From contig JACMKY010000521.1 in assembly GCA_014379925.1 (NCBI GenBank), positions 1 to 7,500 on the forward strand: a stretch of DNA of 7,500 bases, given 5' to 3'. A program made the position numbers and the translations under genes. A model generated the notes under the pieces. That model searched no databases, was not told the DNA's origin, and saw only the letters and a list, made by a program, of their open reading frames with translations. Position 1 is the stretch's first letter; the number at the start of each line of letters is the position of its first letter. This stretch comes from Cytophagales bacterium. Lineage in GTDB: Bacteria; Bacteroidota; Bacteroidia; Cytophagales; ES-bin-26. Of this stretch, positions 1 to 5,189 are shown in pieces.

Positions 1-14
1 ACGTCAATGCACTT

Positions 15-1043
15 TCATTCCCCCTCTCCCGCCAACGCTTCCATCGCTCCCGCTTCGTCGGATTCGCCCTCGAAGAGCGTGTTGACTTCGTAGGCCTCCA
101 GGCCCCGGTCGCGCAGGTAGCGGGCAAAAGCCGCCTGGTAGCCGTGGGTGACGTACACGCGGCTGGCACCCGTGGCGGCGACGGCGGCGTTGAGGCCCGG
201 CCAGTCGGCGTGGTCGGACACCACGAAGCCGCGGTCGACGGCCTTGCGCCGCTTGGCTCCCCGCAGGTTCATCCAGCCGGAGGCCGCCCCGGTGGCGTGG
301 GCTCCGAACTTGCGGAGCCAGGTAGTTCCCGCCGCCGAGGGAGGGGCCAGAATCAGGCTTCCCGGATACCGGCGCTTGGCGATTTCGGCCGTCACTTTCG
401 GGGCGTCGGGCAGGGAGAGGCCGTGTTCGATCAGGGCCTGGTGGACGTTCCAGATGGCCCCGTGCAGGAAAACCTCGCCAATGCCGGCGTCCAGGTGCCG
501 GAGGATGCGCTGGGCTTTTCCCAGCGAATATCCGAACAACACCGAGGCTTTTCCCTGATCGCGGTTCTCGCGCCACCACCCGTTGATTTCCTCCATCAAC
601 ACGCTCGGGGGCTTCCACTGGTAGATGGGCAGGCCGAAGGTGGATTCGGTGACGAAGCTGTGGCACGGCACCGGCTCGAAGGGGGCGCTCACGCCATCAT
701 CTTCCAGCTTGTAGTCGCCCGAGGCCACCCACACCTCGCCCCGGTGCTCGACCCGAACCTGGGCCGAGCCGTAGATGTGCCCGGCGGGATGCAGCGATAC
801 CTTAACGCCGTTCATGCGCACTTCTTCGCCGTAGTCCACCGTCCGCAGTTGGATGTCGGCACCCAGGCGGAGCCGCAGCACGGGCTCGGAATCGCGGTGG
901 GCCAGGTAGTGGCGGCTGCCGCGGCGGGCGTGGTCGGCGTGGGCGTGGGTCAGAACTGCGTAGTCTACTGATTGCCAGGGGTCGATGTAGAAGCCTCCCG
1001 GCGGGCAATGAATGCCCCGGTCGGTGAATTCGAGAAGGTTCAT
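15..1043 (-). CDS. Ligase-associated DNA exonuclease (metallo-beta-lactamase fold)
   Basis: A 342-residue metallo-beta-lactamase/beta-CASP-like nuclease, probably cytoplasmic. Visible motifs are HAHADH at residues 33-38 (metal site), HPAGHIYGS at 85-93, SGDYK at 108-112, TESTFGLP at 132-139, SDHADW at 276-281 and VTHG at 298-301. The opening (CPPGGFYIDPW, residues 13-23) is typical of the family found beside an ATP-dependent DNA ligase and an Lhr-type helicase in bacterial DNA-repair clusters. In that family it is taken to process DNA ends before ligation. An in-frame ATG at 1127 would add 28 residues, but the ATG at 1043 is preferred because the family begins about a dozen residues before the CPxG motif. 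No Shine-Dalgarno sequence is seen. The stop lies 14 nt from the left edge, so the expected downstream ligase is outside the window; that linkage is inferred. The gene looks complete. Confidence in the family is high; the exact substrate is not known from sequence. Confidence 0.93.
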   Translation of the reverse strand: MNLLEFTDRGIHCPPGGFYIDPWQSVDYAVLTHAHADHARRGSRHYLAHRDSEPVLRLRLGADIQLRTVDYGEEVRMNGVKVSLHPAGHIYGSAQVRVEHRGEVWVASGDYKLEDDGVSAPFEPVPCHSFVTESTFGLPIYQWKPPSVLMEEINGWWRENRDQGKASVLFGYSLGKAQRILRHLDAGIGEVFLHGAIWNVHQALIEHGLSLPDAPKVTAEIAKRRYPGSLILAPPSAAGTTWLRKFGAHATGAASGWMNLRGAKRRKAVDRGFVVSDHADWPGLNAAVAATGASRVYVTHGYQAAFARYLRDRGLEAYEVNTLFEGESDEAGAMEALAGEGE

Positions 1044-1172
1044 GGATGGGCTTAACGGGAAAGAACGCCGGCGGGTTGGGAGTTGGGAAAGCGGGAATGC
1101 ACCGGGCAATTCCACCGATTTTTTCATACTTTGGCCCCGGTTATCTCCTCAAAATTCAAAAGCAGACTCCGC
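1044..1172. promoter_or_regulatory. Divergent intergenic region between exonuclease and TIM-barrel gene
   Basis: This 129-bp gap lies between two divergent start codons, so it should carry promoters for both genes. It contains a tandem 7-bp duplication, GTTGGGA at 1075-1081 and again at 1082-1088. A TACTTTGG at 1127-1134 only roughly resembles the Bacteroidota -7 box (TAnnTTTG), and no -33 TTG sits at the right distance. The right half, near 1116-1165, is more AT-rich. I can support a shared promoter region by position only, and I cannot place a specific promoter. Confidence 0.35.
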
Positions 1173-2168
1173 ATGAAATCCGGGTGGATTGTTTTCGCCG
1201 CGTTGGTGGCTTCTCAAAACCAGTCTCCCCGGCCGTTGGGCGAATGGAGCCGGAGCCGCTTGGCTTTTCAAAATCTGAACATCGATGAATCGGGGAATCC
1301 GGGCGGGTACGCGCCGCGCCGCTCGTTGTCCAATCCGTTCTTCGTGTTCAACAACGGCGTGAAGGATGAGCACTACGATACACCCGAAGAACAAGTGAGG
1401 CTGGCCAAGGAAGCGGGATTTAAAGATATGGAAAAGAACGGGCTCGATCAGCTTCCCGAAACCCTCCGGGCGCTCGACGCCAACGGGCTGAAGCTCCGCG
1501 CGATGTACGTCAACGTCGACCTGGATAACCCGCAACAACCGTACGACCCCCGACTCCGGTCCGCCTTCGAAGCCATCCGGGGCCGGGGTACGATGCCCTG
1601 GTTTTACCTGACCAGCAAAAAATACCCGCCTTCTTCGGCCGAGAACGACTCAGTGGCCGTGTCCATCCTGCGGAAGATCGCCGCCCTGGCCGACCAGTAC
1701 GGCGTACGGATCATGGTGTATCCGCACCTCAACTACTGGCTGGAAAGCGTGCAGGATGGCCTGCGGGTCGTCGAAAAAGTGGACCGTCCCAACGTGGGCA
1801 TGACTTTTAACCTCTGCCACTTCCTGGCCCACCGGGCGCGGCGCGGGCAACCGGAAAGCCTGGCGAGCCTGATCCGCCGGAGTACGCCCCGCGTATTTGC
1901 CATCAGCCTCAACGGGGCGGACTCCACGGCCCAGGACCCCAACGACCCGTGGGCGTCGTTCATCAAACCCCTGGGCGAAGGCAACTTCGACACCTACCAG
2001 TACCTGAAGGCTTTCCTCGACGCCGGGTTCCGCGGACCCGTCGGCTTGCAGTGCTACGCCATCCGGGAAGAAAAGCCGACGCACCTGCGGCAGTCCATCC
2101 GGGCCTGGCAAGCTTTTCAAACCCGATACCGGACGGAGAAAACGAAAGGCCCCGCCGCCCCGCGGTGA
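1173..2168 (+). CDS. Secreted xylose-isomerase-like TIM-barrel protein (sugar phosphate isomerase/epimerase family)
   Basis: A 331-residue protein of the AP-endonuclease-2/xylose-isomerase-like TIM-barrel superfamily. The ATG at 1173 is chosen because it opens a short Sec-like signal (basic K2, hydrophobic 4-13, possible cleavage near VAS/Q at 14-15). An upstream in-frame start at 1083 would put 30 unrelated residues before the signal. Barrel landmarks are NPFFVFNNG 54-62, VYPH 182-185, NVGMTFNLCH 207-216, ISLNGAD 244-250, LGEGNFD 267-273 and GPVGLQCYAI 288-297. In canonical family members these strands carry Glu, Asp, His and Glu metal ligands. Here the equivalent places read Tyr or Pro, Asn (N213), Asn (N247) and Gln (Q293), while H185 and H216 remain. 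I recall this FNLCH/GLQ pattern as a recurring subgroup, so it is probably not damage. Residues 15-53, between signal and barrel, are long and low in recognisable features. The substrate is unknown. Its stop faces that of the M20 gene. Confidence 0.82.
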   Translation: MKSGWIVFAALVASQNQSPRPLGEWSRSRLAFQNLNIDESGNPGGYAPRRSLSNPFFVFNNGVKDEHYDTPEEQVRLAKEAGFKDMEKNGLDQLPETLRALDANGLKLRAMYVNVDLDNPQQPYDPRLRSAFEAIRGRGTMPWFYLTSKKYPPSSAENDSVAVSILRKIAALADQYGVRIMVYPHLNYWLESVQDGLRVVEKVDRPNVGMTFNLCHFLAHRARRGQPESLASLIRRSTPRVFAISLNGADSTAQDPNDPWASFIKPLGEGNFDTYQYLKAFLDAGFRGPVGLQCYAIREEKPTHLRQSIRAWQAFQTRYRTEKTKGPAAPR

Positions 2169-2171
2169 CGG

Positions 2172-2191
2172 ACCGGGGAAGCCGGTTTTTT
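2172..2191 (+). terminator. Candidate rho-independent terminator after the first TIM-barrel gene
   Basis: Four bases after the stop at 2168 the sequence forms ACCGG (2172-2176), loop GGAAG (2177-2181) and CCGGT (2182-2186), running into a T tract at 2186-2191. The stem is only 5 bp but GC-rich, and both position and orientation suit the plus-strand gene. A second GGCCGGT just downstream (2192-2198) could compete for the same strand. Moderate support only. Confidence 0.5.
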
Positions 2192-2250
2192 GGCCGGTGA
2201 GAAAAGCTACTGCCGGATGGATCTTTTCAATGGGCTGTTTTATTCTTTGG

Positions 2251-2291
2251 ATCCGGTTTAATCATCTTAATCACCTAAATCCCGGTTTAGG
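2251..2291. repeat. Short 9-nt-period repeat with hairpin between convergent genes
   Basis: Three imperfect 9-nt units follow one another: TTTAATCAT (2257-2265), CTTAATCAC (2266-2274) and CTAAATCCC (2275-2283). The block is flanked by near-identical direct repeats, ATCCGGTTTA (2251-2260) and ATCCCGGTTTA (2279-2289). Its right part also folds as CCTAAA (2274-2279), loop TCCCGG, TTTAGG (2286-2291), a perfect 6-bp stem. It lies 26 bp past the stop of the minus-strand M20 gene, so it could act as that gene's 3' structure, but no T tract follows the hairpin on either strand. I associate AATC-rich runs of this kind with dispersed intergenic elements in Cytophagales; that is an unchecked recollection. 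Confidence 0.5.
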
Positions 2292-2316
2292 CTACCCGCG
2301 GCGAATCCCAGTCAAC

Positions 2317-3630
2317 TCACTTGCCGGCCGGTTGGGCATTTCCCGCCCCGTTCAGGTAGTCCACAGTGAGGTGGCAGAGGGCTTTCACGCCCAGTTCCAG
2401 GCCACTGTCGTCGATGAAGAAGTCGGGAGTGTGGTGCGGGGCAGTTTCCCCCGACTGCTTACCCCGGGGTGCCCCGCCCAGGAAAAAGAAGAAGCCAGGC
2501 ACTTTCTGCTGGAAGAAGGAGAAGTCTTCGGCCCCGGTAACGGCCTTTTGCAACACCACGTTCTCCCTGCCCGCCACCTCTTGTAGGGTGGCCAGCATGG
2601 CGTTGGTCAGGGCGGGATCGTTGAAGGTAACGGGGTAGCCGGTCTTGATGGTTACCTCGGCCTGAGCGCCGCCGCTCTCGGCAATCAGGGTGGCGGTGCG
2701 GCGGATCTTCGCGTGCATGGCCTTCTGCATGGTGGTGTCCAGGGCACGGATGGTGCCGATCATCTCCACCTCCTCGGGAATGATGTTGTTGCGAACCCCG
2801 CCGTGGATGGCTCCCACCGTGATCACGGCCGCTTCATTGGTAAGGGGCAGCTGGCGGCTCACGATGGTCTGCAAGCCGGTGATGATCTGGGCGGCCGTGA
2901 CGATGGGGTCTACGCCCAGCCAGGGGTACGCCCCGTGCGACTGCCGGCCCTTCACCCGCACGGTGAATTCGTCGGAGCTGGCCATGGCACCGCCGGGCTT
3001 GTAGCGGATCTGGCCCACCCCGGTCTGCGCGTTGATGTGCAGTCCGAAGATGACGTCCACTTTCGGGTTTTCCAGCACACCCTCCTTCACCATCAGCCGG
3101 GCGCCGCCTTCCTCCCCGTTCGGGGCTCCTTCTTCGGCGGGCTGGAAAATGAACTTGACCGTCCCTTTCAATTCGCCCTTCATTGCCGTCAGGATTTCGG
3201 CCACGCCCATCAGGATGGCCACGTGCGTATCGTGGCCGCAGGCGTGCATTACCCCCACGTTCTGGTCGTTGTAAGTGGTTTTGGCCGTCGAGGCGAAGGC
3301 CAAAACCACCCGTTCGGTAACGGGCAGCGCGTCCATGTCGGCGCGCAGGGCCACCACCGGACCGGGCTTGCCTCCCTTCAGCAGGGCCACCACGCCCGTG
3401 TGGGCCACGCCGGTCTTGACGTCCAGGCCCAGCGATTTGAGGTGCGCGGCGATTTTTTCAGCCGTCTTGAATTCGCGGTTGCCCAGTTCAGGGTGCTGGT
3501 GGAAATCGCGCCGCCAGGCAACCACCTTCGGCTCGAGTTGGTCGGCCATCGCGTTGATCTTCGTTTTGGAAGGCGGTTGGGCCGCGGCCAGGAGCGGCAG
3601 CAAAAGGAACGCGAGGAGAAAGTGCTTCAC
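2317..3630 (-). CDS. Secreted M20-family amidohydrolase/metallopeptidase
   Basis: A 437-residue M20D-type zinc hydrolase, similar to N-acyl-amino-acid amidohydrolases, hippurate hydrolases and IAA-amino-acid hydrolases, which cleave an amide bond to release a free amino acid. It opens with a clear Sec signal (hydrophobic 4-17, AAA/Q cleavage near 17-18), so it probably acts in the periplasm. Motifs in order: RRDFHQHPELG 40-50, ALRADMDALPVTE 94-106, HACGHDTH 129-136 (C131, H133), QPAEEG 163-168 (E166/E167), GLHIN 196-200 (H198), a lid-domain stretch around SHGAYPW near 240-255, AEDFSFF near 375, and HHTPDFFIDD at 399-408. These cover the expected metal ligands (Cys, His, Glu, His, C-terminal His) and the length is normal for the family. 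The start codon is GTG at 3630-3628; it fits because the signal peptide begins exactly there and I see no in-frame ATG just upstream. The exact acyl-amino-acid substrate cannot be read from sequence. Confidence 0.93.
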   Translation of the reverse strand: MKHFLLAFLLLPLLAAAQPPSKTKINAMADQLEPKVVAWRRDFHQHPELGNREFKTAEKIAAHLKSLGLDVKTGVAHTGVVALLKGGKPGPVVALRADMDALPVTERVVLAFASTAKTTYNDQNVGVMHACGHDTHVAILMGVAEILTAMKGELKGTVKFIFQPAEEGAPNGEEGGARLMVKEGVLENPKVDVIFGLHINAQTGVGQIRYKPGGAMASSDEFTVRVKGRQSHGAYPWLGVDPIVTAAQIITGLQTIVSRQLPLTNEAAVITVGAIHGGVRNNIIPEEVEMIGTIRALDTTMQKAMHAKIRRTATLIAESGGAQAEVTIKTGYPVTFNDPALTNAMLATLQEVAGRENVVLQKAVTGAEDFSFFQQKVPGFFFFLGGAPRGKQSGETAPHHTPDFFIDDSGLELGVKALCHLTVDYLNGAGNAQPAGK

Positions 3631-3715
3631 GGGTGGAGTTTGATTAGGCTGGCCGGCAAGATAGGAATAAGTAGGTGAGTTTGTGAGTAGCGTTGATGCA
3701 ATTGATGGATGAGCT

Positions 3716-3729
3716 TGTAAACGTTTAAA
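3716..3729. promoter_or_regulatory. LacI/GalR-type operator candidate
   Basis: TGTAAACGTTTAAA at 3716-3729 differs at one position from the symmetric LacI-family operator type TGTAAACGTTTACA, and contains a perfect 10-bp palindrome TAAACGTTTA at 3718-3727 with the central CG typical of that family. It lies 86 bp upstream of the M20 gene start and 264 bp upstream of the Tat-exported isomerase start. Either gene, or both, could be controlled by a sugar-responsive LacI/GalR repressor. No regulator gene is in the window. The match is by motif alone. Confidence 0.45.
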
Positions 3730-3757
3730 AGGAGTTTTTCGGGAGAATTTTAAACGT
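3721..3757. repeat. Perfect 10-bp inverted repeat overlapping the operator candidate
   Basis: ACGTTTAAAA (3721-3730) and TTTTAAACGT (3748-3757) are exact reverse complements separated by 17 bp. The left arm overlaps the operator-like palindrome and the right arm carries a second TTTAAACG half-site. It may be a pair of binding half-sites or an RNA stem-loop. No coding sequence crosses it. Confidence 0.6.
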
Positions 3758-3786
3758 CGTTCATGACTACCTTGCTCCTGCTGGTT

Positions 3787-3985
3787 GGGCTTTTCGATTT
3801 CGGACTTTCTTCACTGCGGGAATGTCGGATACCTTTTGCTCGGTTGGTTGAAGCAAAGAAAAAATGTGATACATTCGTCACCGGTTCGGGGCTCTGCGTA
3901 GTCGCAGGAGCAGTCGGTTGCCGCCTTTCCATTCGGGCTGCGCTACCCCGCGCCGGAAGCCGCGAACTCTGGGAACATCATTGAG
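3787..3985. repeat. Probable non-coding dispersed repeat segment in the divergent gap
   Basis: This stretch holds short open frames on both strands (plus 3763-3984, minus 3932-3750), but neither resembles a folded protein family and neither has a convincing start. It contains a strong hairpin: GCTCTGCG (3891-3898), loop TAGT, then CGCA-G-GAGC (3903-3911), which is eight pairs with one bulged G. Translated fragments such as LVEAKKKCDTFVTGS look like spurious 'proteins' I recall being predicted repeatedly in Cytophagales genomes, which suggests a multi-copy intergenic sequence. That recollection is unverified and the boundaries are approximate. The alternative is ordinary 5' untranslated sequence of the gene at 3993. 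Confidence 0.42.
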
Positions 3986-3992
3986 CACTGAG

Positions 3993-5006
3993 ATGAATAC
4001 GAAAACGACGAGAAGGGACTTTTTGGCCACGTCCGTGCTGGCGGCGGGCGGCTTGTCAGCCGGGTGGAATGCTTTTGGTTTGCATTCCGTCAGGGAACCG
4101 GTACCCGGTGCCGGCCCGGAAAAACGGGTAGCCACTTCCCGAGCCGGCGACGGAGCCGCGGGAAGGGTATGCGTCTTCTCCAAACACCTGCACTGGTTGG
4201 ACTACCCGGGCCTGGCCGCCGCCGCCGCCGAAGTGGGCTTTGACGGGATCGACCTCACCGTCCGGCCCGGCGGGCACGTGTTGCCCGAACGGGTGGCGAC
4301 GGACTTGCCGAAAGCCGTGGCCGCCGTGCGGAAAGCCGGCCTGCAGGTGTACATGCTCACCACGGCGATCACCGACGCCGACCAGCCGCACACCGAAGCG
4401 ATCCTGAAAACGGCGGGCGGGCTCGGCATCGGCTACTACCGGACCGGGTGGCTCTCCTACCAGGCCGACCAGTCCATCCCCCAAAACCTGGAAACGTTCC
4501 GGGTCCGGCTGGGTAAGCTGGCCGAACTCAATCAGCGGCACGCCATCCACGGGGCGTACCAGAACCACGCGGGAACCGGGATGGGGGCGGCCCTGTGGGA
4601 CCTGTGGACGGTTTTGAAAGACCTCGACCCCCGGTGGATGGGTTGCCAGTACGACGCCCGGCACGCCACCGTGGAGGGCGGCAATTCCTGGCCGCTGGGG
4701 TTGAACCTGCTGCAATCCCACATCCGAACCACCGACATCAAGGATTTCGTATGGGCCAAAAAAGACGGCAAGTGGCAGGAAGAGGACGTTCCCCTGGGAA
4801 CCGGCATGGTTGACTTCCGGAAGTACTTCGGGTTGATCAAGCAATACGGGATCCAAGGCCCGGTGTCGCTGCACTACGAATACCCGTTGGGAGGAGCCGA
4901 ACACGGCGACCGGGAAGTCACGATGAAAAGGGATGAGATCATAAGAATCATGAAGAATGACCTTACCACGTTGCGAACGTGGTTACGCGAAGCCGGCTTG
5001 GAGTAA
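3993..5006 (+). CDS. Tat-exported TIM-barrel sugar isomerase/epimerase
   Basis: A 337-residue xylose-isomerase-like TIM-barrel protein. The ATG at 3993 is chosen because it opens a twin-arginine signal: TTRRDFLATS at residues 5-14 (R7, R8) followed by a small-residue hydrophobic stretch to about 24. An upstream in-frame start at 3918 would place 25 extra residues before it. The barrel starts near residue 58. Landmarks are GFDGIDLTV 82-90, HGAYQNHAG 186-194, WMGCQYDARHATVEGG 215-230, TTDIKDF 246-252, PLGTGMVDF 267-275 and SLHYEYPLGGAEHG 292-305. Probable metal-site residues are D221, H224 and E296; the first canonical Glu appears as Gln (Q190), a version I know from a common Bacteroidota subgroup. 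Tat export implies folding, probably with its metal, in the cytoplasm before transport to the periplasm. It precedes the quinoprotein dehydrogenase by 183 bp on the same strand, consistent with joint work on an extracytoplasmic sugar. The substrate is unknown. Confidence 0.9.
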   Translation: MNTKTTRRDFLATSVLAAGGLSAGWNAFGLHSVREPVPGAGPEKRVATSRAGDGAAGRVCVFSKHLHWLDYPGLAAAAAEVGFDGIDLTVRPGGHVLPERVATDLPKAVAAVRKAGLQVYMLTTAITDADQPHTEAILKTAGGLGIGYYRTGWLSYQADQSIPQNLETFRVRLGKLAELNQRHAIHGAYQNHAGTGMGAALWDLWTVLKDLDPRWMGCQYDARHATVEGGNSWPLGLNLLQSHIRTTDIKDFVWAKKDGKWQEEDVPLGTGMVDFRKYFGLIKQYGIQGPVSLHYEYPLGGAEHGDREVTMKRDEIIRIMKNDLTTLRTWLREAGLE

Positions 5007-5017
5007 GGGATGTATTT

Positions 5018-5045
5018 GGTTCGGTTCCGAACCCTTGGAAGGTTC
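5018..5045 (+). other. Mutually exclusive hairpins after the isomerase stop
   Basis: GGTTCGG (5018-5024) and CCGAACC (5027-5033) form a perfect inverted repeat with a 2-nt centre, in practice a 6-bp stem with loop GTTC. The same GAACC (5029-5033) can instead pair with GGTTC at 5041-5045, so the middle arm has two possible partners. It begins 12 bp past the isomerase stop. No T tract follows, so it is not a classic terminator. It may be a transcript-end or processing structure between the two genes. Confidence 0.45.
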
Positions 5046-5189
5046 ATGCTACTGACAGCCGACAAGCACGTGGCTCGCAACAACCGACGATGCTTGGTTA
5101 ACTAATTGGTCGGCAATTCTTTGCACGACTTACGTCGCGGAATGCCGCCCAGTTGCAATGCAACGACGCTACTTACGACTACTTACCTG

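Noticed and set aside
4..666. 220-codon minus-strand frame overlapping the exonuclease 3' end
   Set aside because: Arg/Pro-rich shadow; the exonuclease frame carries the conserved motifs.
1075..1088. Tandem GTTGGGA GTTGGGA as a regulatory repeat
   Set aside because: Only two short copies in a G-rich stretch; easily chance or a small slippage event.
1127..1134. TACTTTGG as a Bacteroidota -7 promoter box
   Set aside because: It departs from TAnnTTTG and has no TTG at the expected -33 distance.
3865..3881. TGTGA...TCAC as a CRP-like site
   Set aside because: The half-sites are 8 bp apart instead of the 6 needed for the CRP consensus.
3763..3984. 73-codon plus-strand open frame upstream of the Tat isomerase
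   Set aside because: No recognisable domain, an equally open frame on the opposite strand, and similarity to spurious repeat-derived predictions I recall. Treated as non-coding repeat.
5094..5123. TTG (5094-5096), 19 bp, then ATTCTTTG (5116-5123) as a promoter for the dehydrogenase
   Set aside because: The spacing is right, but the -7 element lacks the TA that defines the box. Too weak to annotate.
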